A DNA stretch of 45,300 nt from an uncultured Clostridia bacterium. Lineage in GTDB: Bacteria > Bacillota_A > Clostridia > TANB77 > CAG-508. The stretch is from contig CALYAC010000037.1 of assembly GCA_944393405.1 (NCBI GenBank), positions 1 through 45,300 of the forward strand, in the 5' to 3' direction. The translations under genes and the position numbers were made by a program. The notes beneath the pieces were generated by a model that was not told the origin of the DNA, did no database searches, and saw only the letters and a list, made by a program, of their open reading frames with translations. Below, piece after piece: positions 26,479 through 34,184 of this stretch (the first letter of the stretch is position 1; every line of letters begins with the position of its first letter).

Positions 26479-26739
26479 CTATCTTCCTCCATAACCCATA
26501 TCTTCTTTTTCAATCATGTCCATCTCTTCTCTTGTTTTTTTCTTTTTCATTTGTTTTAAGAAAGTCATATCTTCATCATAATTATCTAAAAAATGAACTA
26601 AATCTTCAATTGTTTGCATTTGTTCTTTTCTTTCTTCTGCGGACATATAATCTGCTTCTGTAATTATCATTGCATGACCTCTTAAAACATTTTTAAGTTT
26701 CCAAATAACATGTTCTTTTCCAAATCTTTCTTTTCTCAT
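26479..26739 (-). CDS. Hypothetical charged helical protein (86 aa)
   Basis: Highly charged protein starting MRKERFGKEHVIWKLKN, with a Met-rich C-terminal half (FLKQMKKKKTREEMDMIEKEDMGYGGR). No family recognised. AAGGAG lies 7 nt before the ATG and an operator copy about 35 nt upstream, so it begins a transcription unit with the zinc-finger gene two nucleotides downstream. Confidence 0.62.
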   Translation of the reverse strand: MRKERFGKEHVIWKLKNVLRGHAMIITEADYMSAEERKEQMQTIEDLVHFLDNYDEDMTFLKQMKKKKTREEMDMIEKEDMGYGGR

Positions 26740-26773
26740 TTTATACTCCTTTTTAAAAATTATGTAACCTATT

Positions 26774-26791
26774 TTGTCAACATGTTGACAA
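26774..26791 (-). promoter_or_regulatory. Operator upstream of the 86-aa gene
   Basis: Perfect palindrome TTGTCAA-CATG-TTGACAA. On the minus strand a TTACATAATT box follows 6 bp later, the same spacing as at 17285-17337. No sigma70-type -10 lies at 17 bp. Confidence 0.6.
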
Positions 26792-26837
26792 AAATATTAA
26801 ATAAAAAACAACATAAAATTACTATTTTATTTTGCAT

Positions 26838-26976
26838 TTTTGATATAATCTCAGACCATTGAGGAAAGGGGCTTAATTCTTACGAGGTTGGTCATAGACG
26901 GGTTTTAAAAATTTAGATATGTTCCCTCTCGTGTCAAAAAATAAAATCGCTCAAAATAGCCCCTATGGAGTCATTT
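26838..26976 (+). ncRNA. Candidate plus-strand structured RNA
   Basis: An extended -10 (TGATATAAT, 26841-26849) precedes an ORF-free region that can fold: AGGGGCT (26867-26873) with AGCCCCT (26958-26964), and ACGAG with CTCGT nested inside. It would be transcribed against its neighbours. No -35 or clear terminator, so only a candidate. Confidence 0.35.
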
Positions 26977-26977
26977 T

Positions 26978-27355
26978 TTAATATTCAGTAACTCTTTTAT
27001 AGTCTTTCAAAACATAATATAAAATTTTGTCATATAAATCTTCAACATCATAATCTACTTCTTGCATTAAAACAATATTTCCAGATTTTAATTCATCTAA
27101 GATTTTTCCATATCTTTCTTTATAATATTCGTCATCGCCATTTAATAATTCAGGTAATGACATATCATATCTCTCTTTTACATAGCTGTTTAGTTTGCTT
27201 TCTGAAGTAATTAATATTGGAGCATCAGATTCATATCCTGTTATATTCTCTACAATATTGTAAAAATCATTCATTCTCTCTTTATTCTCTTTTGAGGTAG
27301 AAATAATATAACTAGAACTTGAACTATTAGTTACAAAAGATTTCCTAAATTTCAT
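26978..27355 (-). CDS. FVTNSSSSS-family protein
   Basis: 125 residues from ATG 27355, beginning MKFRKSFVTNSSSSSYIIS. After the shared block the sequence is unlike its sisters: acidic, with KERYDMSLPELLNGDDEYYKERYGKILDELKS. The start lies 11 nt inside the end of the upstream family member, so the two are translationally coupled. No known domain. Confidence 0.7.
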   Translation of the reverse strand: MKFRKSFVTNSSSSSYIISTSKENKERMNDFYNIVENITGYESDAPILITSESKLNSYVKERYDMSLPELLNGDDEYYKERYGKILDELKSGNIVLMQEVDYDVEDLYDKILYYVLKDYKRVTEY

Positions 27356-27719
27356 TGCTATCATCTCCTATCTCTTCTAAAAATTTATCTGCATTTTCTA
27401 CCATTTCTTTTAATAAACTTGGTGCAATTTCATCTGATTTGTGAGAATCCCAGTCTAAACCACAAATATAGAATAGTTGTGAATAATCAAAATTATCCAT
27501 TGTCGTATAACCATATAACTTACCATCTTCTTCTCTTATGTCCCATCTATCTGCTTCTTCCATATACTCTTCTCGTGTCATATCACAAGTTGGAATTAAC
27601 TGGTCTTCAACTAATTTTGGGTTTTTGAAAACTTCAATAGTGTATGGTGTTAGTTCTGACAAGTCAATTACGAAACTAGAACTTGAACTATTAGTAACAA
27701 AAGATTTTCTTATTTTCAT
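27345..27719 (-). CDS. FVTNSSSSS-family protein
   Basis: 124 residues starting MKIRKSFVTNSSSSSFVIDL. The body is acidic with a helical segment YMEEADRWDIREEDGKLYGY. The serine codons of the shared block are permuted between AGT and TCA relative to paralogues, showing that selection acts on the peptide. No function assigned. Confidence 0.7.
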   Translation of the reverse strand: MKIRKSFVTNSSSSSFVIDLSELTPYTIEVFKNPKLVEDQLIPTCDMTREEYMEEADRWDIREEDGKLYGYTTMDNFDYSQLFYICGLDWDSHKSDEIAPSLLKEMVENADKFLEEIGDDSNEI

Positions 27720-27721
27720 TT

Positions 27722-27946
27722 TTAATCATCCTCTTTTCTTAAAAAAGTATAAAGAGTTACAAAAACATTAAATACTCCTAAAATTGAAGCAATTAATAAT
27801 AATACAGAGATGTGTGTTAAACCAAGAACTGCGAAAGATTTAGAAACACAAAATGTTCCAACAACCAATAGTGCAGAAACTATAGCACAAATTACTTCAA
27901 GAATCAAGAATAAGATTTTGCCAAAAACAGTAAAGAATTTTTTCAT
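27722..27946 (-). CDS. Small membrane protein with two TM segments
   Basis: 74 residues from ATG 27946 (GGAGGTG upstream), MKKFFTVFGKILFLILEVICAIVSALLVVGTF at the N-terminus. Two hydrophobic helices (about 8-30 and 38-62) are separated by a short polar turn. The C-terminus FLRKEDD is charged. It is inserted within the tandem FVTNSSSSS genes; role unknown. Confidence 0.65.
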   Translation of the reverse strand: MKKFFTVFGKILFLILEVICAIVSALLVVGTFCVSKSFAVLGLTHISVLLLIASILGVFNVFVTLYTFLRKEDD

Positions 27947-27962
27947 TTGCATCACCTCCAAT

Positions 27963-28403
27963 TTATATGACTTTTATTAGTTCATTTTTTATTATTGAAA
28001 CATCATCATATAATAACCATTCAAACATATCATCATTTTCATTTGAAGCTTCAAAAATTGTTACTTCCCAAGAATCTAGTTCCCCACTTCCATTCCAGTT
28101 GTCATCAAAAATTTCCAAAGTTCTTTTTGTCAAATATTTAATAAATTCTTCATCAACATTTTCTTCTTTTATATATGCTTTCACTAAAGGAGCCTCTCCA
28201 TAATAATCTGTTCCTTCATAGTCAGACAAGTCTACATTATATTCCTCAATGATATTTCCTAGAAGATTTAGATACTCTTCTTTGTTTTTATAATATTTGT
28301 TTTCTATAGCTGTTTTTATTTCTTCTTCAGAAGCTGTCTTCTTCTTTGCAATAATATAACTTGAACTACTTGAATTCGTTACAAAAGATTCTCTGATTTT
28401 CAT
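27963..28403 (-). CDS. FVTNSSSSS-family protein
   Basis: 146 residues starting MKIRESFVTNSSSSSYIIAKKK. The remainder is helical and acidic, with DWNGSGELDSWEVTIFEASNENDD in the C-terminal third. Good spacing to its AGGAGG-type site. It shares only the N-terminal block with the neighbouring paralogues. Confidence 0.7.
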   Translation of the reverse strand: MKIRESFVTNSSSSSYIIAKKKTASEEEIKTAIENKYYKNKEEYLNLLGNIIEEYNVDLSDYEGTDYYGEAPLVKAYIKEENVDEEFIKYLTKRTLEIFDDNWNGSGELDSWEVTIFEASNENDDMFEWLLYDDVSIIKNELIKVI

Positions 28404-28416
28404 AATATATCCCTCC

Positions 28417-29046
28417 TTATCCTAGATGGAATACTTTCCCACCAAAAGTATCTTCAATAAATTGTATAACTCCATATGAAAAAGCATTTTCTCCAGTAAT
28501 TATACAAAAATTTCCTCTCAAAGCTTCTTGATATTCAAAATCATAATAATATCTCCACCAACCATCAACTTCATCATAGTCTTGAGATATTCCCTCGTTG
28601 CCAAAAATTTCATTTATGTCTAAATTATTTTTTGCACAAAATTCTGTTAGTTTTGCATATGCAGTTTCAACTTCTTCTTTTTTTAGTCTTTTATAATAGG
28701 TGTCATAATTGGCTCGTTTTAAAACATTATGAATTTCATCTGGAATATAAACCCCACTTGCAGACCAGAATTCGTTTCGAAAAGCTTCTGCGATTTCTTT
28801 TATTTCCCCTTCTTCAAATATTTGATAGTCTTTTATTCTTTCAGGGATATGACTTAAAAATTCCTTTTCTCCTTCTGCACATAGCTTATTCTCAACATCT
28901 TTATATACAGCAAGAATACTATCAACACAATCTTTAATTAGTTCTTTACTTAAAGGCTTACAGTATTCTGGATACTCTTTTGATTTGTCAAAAATTACAA
29001 AACTTGAACTACTTGAGTTTGTTACAAAATCACTTCTTACTTTCAT
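28417..29046 (-). CDS. FVTNSSSSS-family protein, longest member
   Basis: 209 residues from ATG 29046 (MKVRSDFVTNSSSSSFVIFDKSKEY). A longer frame from 29058 is possible. The body has two helical regions and a Trp/Tyr-rich motif (EVDGWWRYYYDFEYQEAL). It directly follows the 85-residue gene and the radical SAM gene in one operon. Confidence 0.7.
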   Translation of the reverse strand: MKVRSDFVTNSSSSSFVIFDKSKEYPEYCKPLSKELIKDCVDSILAVYKDVENKLCAEGEKEFLSHIPERIKDYQIFEEGEIKEIAEAFRNEFWSASGVYIPDEIHNVLKRANYDTYYKRLKKEEVETAYAKLTEFCAKNNLDINEIFGNEGISQDYDEVDGWWRYYYDFEYQEALRGNFCIITGENAFSYGVIQFIEDTFGGKVFHLG

Positions 29047-29047
29047 T

Positions 29048-29305
29048 TTATTTCTCACTTTCTATATCTTTGTTTTCTTTATTCTCCAACTTTTCTAATT
29101 CATTTACAAGTTCTCTGAGGTCTGAAACTATTTGCTGAACAACTTGTTTGTCATCAGTATCAAAATAATTCTTAAATATTTGCAATTGATATAGTGGATA
29201 TTGATGTTTTGTATCTACAGTTTGTGTAATACCATCTTCTCCAACTATTGTTTTATTGTAATAACTTCTTTTTATTGATAAGTCAAATCCATTACCTAAA
29301 TTCAT
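29048..29305 (-). CDS. Hypothetical protein (85 aa) between rSAM and FVTNSSSSS genes
   Basis: Short protein MNLGNGFDLSIKRSYYNKTIVGEDG... with a C-terminal charged coiled coil (LRELVNELEKLENKENKD). It overlaps the radical SAM stop by 4 nt and the next start closely follows. Its size and position could suit a radical SAM partner, but nothing in its sequence proves this. Confidence 0.6.
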   Translation of the reverse strand: MNLGNGFDLSIKRSYYNKTIVGEDGITQTVDTKHQYPLYQLQIFKNYFDTDDKQVVQQIVSDLRELVNELEKLENKENKDIESEK

Positions 29306-30579
29306 TCGTATTTCCTTTCTTCTCTATTACACAAAACAATATCTGAAATAATTGGACAACCACCATAACAGTTTTCTCTATTCTTACAGTTAGGACAAGC
29401 ATTAAATAAATGATTTCTAAATTTACTAAACACTTCTCCTTCCCAAGCTTCTTTTATTGTATGGTCATATAGGCTTACATAATAAGACTTGTTTTGATTT
29501 CCAAAACTGCAAGGCATCATATTCATTTGTGCATCTATGTATGCACTTGTCCTTGAGCCTTCACAAGTTTCTGTTGACCTAGAATCTATATTATGTGTAA
29601 AGTTTAAAATTCCTGGAACTGAACATGCATCAAATCCAATTTTAAATGGAAATTGCTGACTGTCTATCAATTCAAAAAATTCTTTTACTTCTGAGTCATT
29701 GTAGTGCAACATATTCTCTTCTTTTCCTAGACCTACTGGTTTATGTAATAGAAATACTATTGCATTTATTCCTTCTGGGAATAAGTTATTCTTTAAACGA
29801 ATAATTGCTTCTTTTATTGTATTTTTTCCAAGAACATAGTGTATATTTGTTGTAATTCCAGCATTTAAAAATTTTTGTATTGCATTATTAGTTTGTGGAT
29901 TAGTTTCTGAAAAAACTTGTGTCATTTCTGTTGGAATTCTGCTTCCATCTTCTAAGATTTGATATGATGGCATTTGTTGAATCTCTAATCTACTATATTG
30001 ACTAACTGCAACTGCTCCACATTTTTTACTGATTTCTACCTGTTCATCAGTTAAATTAAAACCACTTGTTGTATAATTTGGAATAATGTTATTACTTCTA
30101 CAATATTCAACAATTTCTTTAAAGTTCTCATGAAGATTTGGGTCTCCTGCTCCACCTAATGCAACTTGAAAAGTCTTCCCTTTACATTGGTCTATAATTG
30201 ATTTAAAGTCTTCTAACTTCATGTTCTCTCTTATAGAATTAGGGGCATTTTGATAACATTGAATTCCTGCCTTTGCACATATCCCTGCTTTACCATTTGG
30301 GCAATGCCCCATAATTCCTATATCTAAAAGACTTGGAAAACTTCTTCTAAAAGGAGAGCTTCCATCTTTACAATCTCCAGTAATCCATAAACCATCTTCT
30401 TTGTCAAAATATTCTCTAAAATGGAATTCTGGGTCTTCATATAAAACAATATTCAAATTTTCAAAGCCTTTTGTTTTCGTAATGTCTTGTGCTTCTTTGG
30501 TTGTTAGCTTAAATTGTATCCAATTTTTTGCTAATAAATTTTTAAAAAATCCTTTTTTAGTAGTTTTTTTCATTTCCAT
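29302..30579 (-). CDS. Radical SAM enzyme with SPASM-like C-terminus
   Basis: 425 residues. The cluster-binding region GHCPNGKAGICAKAGIQCYQ (C93, C101, C108) has wider spacing than the usual C-x3-C-x2-C. It is followed by a Gly-rich strand VALGGAGDPNLH and a radical SAM-like core (YTTSGFNLT, KCGAVAVSQYSR). The C-terminus holds further cysteines (CSF...CPNCKNRENCYGGCP), typical of SPASM domains that carry auxiliary iron-sulfur clusters in peptide-modifying enzymes. It heads the operon with the 85-residue gene and the five FVTNSSSSS proteins, and has its own promoter. The substrate is unknown. Confidence 0.85.
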   Translation of the reverse strand: MEMKKTTKKGFFKNLLAKNWIQFKLTTKEAQDITKTKGFENLNIVLYEDPEFHFREYFDKEDGLWITGDCKDGSSPFRRSFPSLLDIGIMGHCPNGKAGICAKAGIQCYQNAPNSIRENMKLEDFKSIIDQCKGKTFQVALGGAGDPNLHENFKEIVEYCRSNNIIPNYTTSGFNLTDEQVEISKKCGAVAVSQYSRLEIQQMPSYQILEDGSRIPTEMTQVFSETNPQTNNAIQKFLNAGITTNIHYVLGKNTIKEAIIRLKNNLFPEGINAIVFLLHKPVGLGKEENMLHYNDSEVKEFFELIDSQQFPFKIGFDACSVPGILNFTHNIDSRSTETCEGSRTSAYIDAQMNMMPCSFGNQNKSYYVSLYDHTIKEAWEGEVFSKFRNHLFNACPNCKNRENCYGGCPIISDIVLCNREERKYE

Positions 30580-30602
30580 TTCCTTCCCTCCATTTTACAC
30601 AT

Positions 30603-30656
30603 AATATATCATAAAGTTCAGAAAATGTCAATAGATTTTTGTCAAAATCTTGACAA
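30603..30656 (-). promoter_or_regulatory. Promoter and operator of the radical SAM operon
   Basis: Minus strand -35 TTGACA (30631-30626), 17-bp spacer, -10 TATATT (30608-30603). A full palindrome (30639-30656) lies 7 bp upstream of the -35. Confidence 0.75.
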
Positions 30657-30659
30657 AAA

Positions 30660-31374
30660 TTATACTTCTATATTTTTACTGATTTCATAAAGAATTGTAA
30701 ATTTGTCATCTATTTCTTTATTTCCATGGTAATGTCCAAAATACCAATGGTCAAATGTTGTTTTTTGCCTAATTTTTTCAAGCGTAGAATTAACTATATC
30801 TATATTAGCTTTAGCTCCACTAATAAAAAATTCTGAGACTAATGGCAAGATATTTGTTGGGGCAGAATGTGTAATTATGTAATCTACTTCCCAATTGTAT
30901 TCTTCAAGATTTTTAAAGGCAAAATCAATTTCTTCTTGTGTAGGGAATTCTTCTTCCCACCAAATTTTATTTCCCCATATTTTTTCATGACTTAATCTAA
31001 ATTCCTTATCTATTGAATAGCCACCACCAAAAGAGAAAAATGTTTTACTTCCAAATGTATAAATTTCTCCACGCATTAAGTGTCTGATATTATTCCTAAT
31101 TGTATGTACTAGCCCATTATTCCATTTTTCTAGTGGATAAGAATATATCTTTGGAAAATTTTCATGGTTCCCATCTACAAAAACTATATCAAAGTTTGCT
31201 TCACGTTCAATATAGTCAAGAAATCTATCTTCATCTTTATTTCCTCTAAAAATATATCCAAAATCTCCACAAATTAGTAACATATCAAAATCTGGGTTCT
31301 TTTTATGTGCTTCTATATAATCCATCATTCTTTGTCTGTCTCCGTGAGTGTCTCCGTGTTATTTTTATTCTCAT
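30660..31374 (-). CDS. Metallophosphoesterase, broken by a 1-nt frameshift
   Basis: Second calcineurin-like phosphoesterase. The open part (from ATG 31328) contains ICGDFG, VDGNHENF, THSAP and GHYHG motifs but lacks the first metal motif. In the same frame upstream, codons read HGDTHGDRQR after a stop. Removing one base near 31356 opens the frame to an ATG at 31374 with AGGTG upstream, giving MRIKITGDTHGD, a perfect family N-terminus. So the gene is intact except for one inserted base: a real mutation or a sequencing error. The upstream 75-residue membrane-protein gene overlaps it. Confidence 0.8.
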
Positions 31375-31552
31375 CTACTACATCACCTACTTTTATATCA
31401 ATTTTTGGTTTATTATCCTTGTTCCTTTCTAGGGGTTTTCCATATTTTAAAGACATACAATACATAAAGACTTCGCAAACCTTATAGAAACAATAACAAA
31501 CTCCTATTACTACTGTTAACATTATAAAAAAAGAATAACTATTAGATTCCAT
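31325..31552 (-). CDS. Small single-pass membrane protein
   Basis: 75 residues from ATG 31552 (GAGGTG upstream). One N-terminal TM helix (about 6-28, SFFIMLTVVIGVCYCFYKVC) and a polar tail ending NNTETLTETDKE. Its tail overlaps the start of the frameshifted metallophosphoesterase; without the extra base the tail would have a different end. No function known. Confidence 0.55.
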   Translation of the reverse strand: MESNSYSFFIMLTVVIGVCYCFYKVCEVFMYCMSLKYGKPLERNKDNKPKIDIKVGDVVDENKNNTETLTETDKE

Positions 31553-31565
31553 ATATTTCACCTCT

Positions 31566-31877
31566 TTAAAAGAATATTTGTTTTATGATTTTTACATTTT
31601 GTAACAATGGCTCTCCACCATGCCCTTCGCATCTTATACGGTTTCCAACAACAAGATATATTGGTTTATCTGAATTCAACAAGAAATCAAAATAATCAGA
31701 AATTCCATTTTCATTTGTGTTTTTTGGGAGTATGGGAAAATACTTATTATTTGCATACACTGTTTCATACACAGAAACTCCTGGTTCTAAACCGACAACT
31801 TGGTCTCCAAAAAAGATTTTGCTTTGTTCATTACTTGGGATTTCTCCAAATCGAATATATACTGGAATATTACTCAT
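31566..31877 (-). CDS. Hypothetical protein (103 aa)
   Basis: Beta-rich protein starting MSNIPVYIRFGEIPSNEQSKIFFGDQ, with a Gly-rich EGHGGEPLL segment near the C-terminus. No family recognised. GGAGAATAATAT precedes the ATG and it follows thyX by three nucleotides. Confidence 0.6.
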   Translation of the reverse strand: MSNIPVYIRFGEIPSNEQSKIFFGDQVVGLEPGVSVYETVYANNKYFPILPKNTNENGISDYFDFLLNSDKPIYLVVGNRIRCEGHGGEPLLQNVKIIKQIFF

Positions 31878-31880
31878 ATA

Positions 31881-32570
31881 TTATTCTCCTTCTACTGTTA
31901 ATTTAGCATATTTGTCTTTCGGAAAGTTTTCATTATATTGAATATCTCCAAAGATTTCTGGCATTTCTTGTTTAAAATGTAGTAGTAATGGAATCATTAC
32001 TTGTTGAACTGAAGGGTGAGCATGATTATTAGCTCTTAATTCAAAAATATGTTTCCATTCACGAATATTACAAGTCATATAAACTTCGGCTGCTGTACTA
32101 TGAGGTAATATCATTCTACATTCATCTGGAGTAGCTCCAATTTTTCTCATTGCCATATAGGTTTCTTCAATTTTTCTCATACAGTCTTCCCATAAATCTT
32201 TCTTTTGAAGAATAGATAATGAACTATTTTCACTTCTAGTAAATATTGGTCTAATGAATTTAATTTCATTCCCAAATTTGTCCTTGTCGTACGAACAGTA
32301 ACGTGTGGATTCGATTGAGAATGAAGCATGTCTATGACGGGTAATGTCTTTATAACATCCTACATCACACAACATTTTAACTGTTATTTTTTCATGCTCT
32401 AAAACACTCTCGTGCCCACGATTAATACAATTCATTAACAATTTTTTATAACTATCTTCTGTAATGTTCCCTTCTGACCTATAACAATTTCTACAAGCCT
32501 TTTCAATATTTTTCATAATTTCAACACCATTAAATTTTTCTACTTTAATCCAAGGGTCTAAAATTTTCAT
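31881..32570 (-). CDS. thyX: Flavin-dependent thymidylate synthase
   Basis: Makes dTMP from dUMP using FAD, NADPH and methylene-tetrahydrofolate. The ThyX signature RHR-x7-S is RHRHASFSIES (R78-S88), followed by TRY; HESVLEHEKI and the C-terminal ELRANNHAHPSVQ (dUMP/FAD contacts) are also present. Normal length, 229 residues. It joins dUTPase and the nucleotidase in a nucleotide-supply set. Its promoter carries one half-operator at -35 and a full palindrome just before the AAGGAGAG site. Confidence 0.94.
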   Translation of the reverse strand: MKILDPWIKVEKFNGVEIMKNIEKACRNCYRSEGNITEDSYKKLLMNCINRGHESVLEHEKITVKMLCDVGCYKDITRHRHASFSIESTRYCSYDKDKFGNEIKFIRPIFTRSENSSLSILQKKDLWEDCMRKIEETYMAMRKIGATPDECRMILPHSTAAEVYMTCNIREWKHIFELRANNHAHPSVQQVMIPLLLHFKQEMPEIFGDIQYNENFPKDKYAKLTVEGE

Positions 32571-32591
32571 TAAAATAATCTCTCCTTTCCT

Positions 32592-32649
32592 TTGTCAATA
32601 TCTTGACAAACCATATTTATAATATATCATAAAAAAATTTGTTTGTCAA
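32592..32649 (-). promoter_or_regulatory. thyX promoter with leader operator
   Basis: Minus strand -35 TTGACA (32649-32644), 17-bp spacer, -10 TATATT (32626-32621). Palindrome TTGTCAA-TATC-TTGACAA at 32592-32609 lies in the leader, directly before the ribosome site. Confidence 0.78.
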
Positions 32650-32693
32650 ATAGATGTTCGGTTTTGAAGATTATTGTAAATTTGTAAACCCTA

Positions 32694-32722
32694 TTGACTT
32701 GTTCAAAAAAGTATGATATAAT
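32694..32722 (+). promoter_or_regulatory. Plus-strand promoter without operator
   Basis: -35 TTGACT (32694-32699), 17-bp spacer, extended -10 TGATATAAT (TATAAT 32717-32722). It is the only plus-strand gene promoter here and lacks the phage palindrome, so the gene may be regulated independently. Confidence 0.8.
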
Positions 32723-32746
32723 ATAATAAAAAAGGAGAAAAAGAAT

Positions 32747-33490
32747 ATGTTAGAAAATTATTATTTTAATGAAAAAGATTATGAAATTTTTAATGAGGAG
32801 AATGTATCTTCAATTAGACCAGAAATTATAGAACAAAGAAAAATAGTACAACAAAAGCTATATGATATTAATGATAATATTAAAGATGAACTATTAAAAA
32901 AGAATTTACACAATCATTGGAGAAATGAGAATATTACATCTTTAATCTATCCATGTGTCTTTAATTTAGGTAAAGTAAACTGGTTGGGCATTAGATATGG
33001 AAGAAGTAAAAGAGAAGTAAACCAATTAAATTGTAATCTTGGAGCAAACAGTAAAGAAAGAAAAGGATTCCAAAAACATGCATGCTTCCAAATAAATATT
33101 GAAAGTAAAGGCATTGCAATTGGATTATATCACGCTGTTGCAGAAGGAGCTATAGATAGAATGTTTCTTCATGAGTATATTGATGATAAGAAGGATATAT
33201 TAATTAGAGAAATAGAAAAGATACAAGGCTATGGTTTTGTATGGGATATTTGGGATAAACAGGGAAATAATTACAGATTTGAATTTGACAATCACAAACC
33301 AGAAGAATTTATAGACTTTTATAAAAAGAATGATACAGATGGAAGAACATCTTTCTTATTGTACTTAATTCCAAAGAAGGATAAAAGAATAAAAACACAA
33401 GAAGGAATTGAAGAAATATCTTTAGAAATAATAGATATATTATATGATTTTTATAATGAAATTATATGGAAAGAAAAAAAGAGCATTTAG
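32747..33490 (+). CDS. Hypothetical protein, only plus-strand gene
   Basis: 247-residue protein of unrecognised family. A basic centre (IRYGRSKREVNQLNCNLGANSKERKGFQKHACFQINIESKGIAIGLYH) and an aromatic strand (GYGFVWDIWDKQGNNYRFEFD) suggest a folded alpha/beta domain, possibly nucleic-acid binding. It has its own promoter, AAGGAG 9 nt before ATG and its own terminator. Genes arranged like this against the main operons are often accessory, for example anti-defence, but the sequence does not prove that. Confidence 0.7.
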   Translation: MLENYYFNEKDYEIFNEENVSSIRPEIIEQRKIVQQKLYDINDNIKDELLKKNLHNHWRNENITSLIYPCVFNLGKVNWLGIRYGRSKREVNQLNCNLGANSKERKGFQKHACFQINIESKGIAIGLYHAVAEGAIDRMFLHEYIDDKKDILIREIEKIQGYGFVWDIWDKQGNNYRFEFDNHKPEEFIDFYKKNDTDGRTSFLLYLIPKKDKRIKTQEGIEEISLEIIDILYDFYNEIIWKEKKSI

Positions 33491-33499
33491 CTCTTTTTT
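33475..33499. terminator. Bidirectional terminator
   Basis: AAAAAAGAGC pairs with GCTCTTTTTT around a 5-nt loop. It ends the plus-strand gene and, on the minus strand, the tRNA cluster transcript. Confidence 0.75.
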
Positions 33500-33501
33500 A
33501 T

Positions 33502-33586
33502 TGGTGGGTATAGCAGGACTTGAACCTGCACGCCTTTCGGCATTAGCTTCTAAGGCTAACGTGTCTGCCAATTCCACCATATACCC
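33502..33586 (-). tRNA. tRNA-Leu(TAG)
   Basis: Class II tRNA with a long variable arm, acceptor GGGTATA/TATACCC, loop CTTAGAA in stem TTAGC/GCTAA. CCA is encoded. Confidence 0.92.
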
Positions 33587-33587
33587 A

Positions 33588-33917
33588 TTAATATATAACA
33601 AGTCCCATATGTTCAAATTTTACAGAATCATTTCCAATATCATAGGGACATAAAAGAACTTCATTTTTTAACATTTTTATATCATAGGTATTAATTCCAT
33701 AAAAATTTATAGGAATATTTTTAAATGTTAAAGGTAAATTAAAATCCTTGAAGTTTAAAAATGCAATATACTGCTCTTTGAATTCGTTTTTTAATTCTTG
33801 AAGAAAAGCTACATATTCTCCCATAAAGGTTTCTTTATTCACTTTTCTTTTTATAATAGATTTATTATTTTCAATTTCTTTTACTAGGTTTAATTCAAAT
33901 AATTTGTTAATTTCCAT
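33588..33917 (-). CDS. Hypothetical protein (109 aa) between tRNAs
   Basis: Unassigned protein starting MEINKLFELNLVKEIENNKS, with an aromatic centre (YIAFLNFKDFNLPLTFKNIPINFYG). The ATG at 33917 uses an AAGGAG site that touches the encoded CCA of the upstream tRNA-Gly, so tRNA processing could separate the message from its neighbours. Confidence 0.6.
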   Translation of the reverse strand: MEINKLFELNLVKEIENNKSIIKRKVNKETFMGEYVAFLQELKNEFKEQYIAFLNFKDFNLPLTFKNIPINFYGINTYDIKMLKNEVLLCPYDIGNDSVKFEHMGLVIY

Positions 33918-33929
33918 TTGCTTCTCCTT

Positions 33930-34003
33930 TGGAGCAAGTAGAGAGAATCGAACTCTCGCAATCAGGTCGGAAACATGACATTCTACCATTAAATTATACT
34001 TGC
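33930..34003 (-). tRNA. tRNA-Gly(TCC), unusual anticodon stem
   Basis: Acceptor GCAAGTA/TACTTGC, U73 and encoded CCA as for Gly. Anticodon loop TTTCCGA. The anticodon stem TCATG/CCTGA has one T-C mismatch, so function is slightly uncertain. Confidence 0.82.
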
Positions 34004-34011
34004 TTGTTTTT

Positions 34012-34100
34012 TGGTGGGGAAGGTGGGAATCGAACCCACACGAGCATTACTGCTCACTGGATTTTAAGTCCAGTGCGTCTACCAGTTCCGCCACAACCCC
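34012..34100 (-). tRNA. tRNA-Leu(TAA)
   Basis: Class II tRNA, anticodon stem CTGGA/TCCAG with loop CTTAAAA, long variable arm. The acceptor GGGGTTG/CTTCCCC has two T-T mismatches. CCA is encoded. Confidence 0.88.
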
Positions 34101-34106
34101 ATTTTT

Positions 34107-34180
34107 TGGCAGGCAAGGAAGGAATCGAACCCTCACCAAGGGTTTTGGAGACCCGTGTACTACCATTATACTACTCGCCT
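34107..34180 (-). tRNA. tRNA-Trp(CCA)
   Basis: Acceptor AGGCGAG/CTTGCCT, discriminator G, anticodon loop CTCCAAA in stem CGGGT/ACCCT, encoded CCA. Confidence 0.92.
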
Positions 34181-34184
34181 ATTT

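Noticed and set aside
31325..31374. Programmed -1 frameshift joining the membrane protein to the phosphoesterase
   Set aside because: A single-base deletion gives a better start (ATG with ribosome site, MRIKITGDTHGD) than any fusion, and no slippery heptamer lies in phase.
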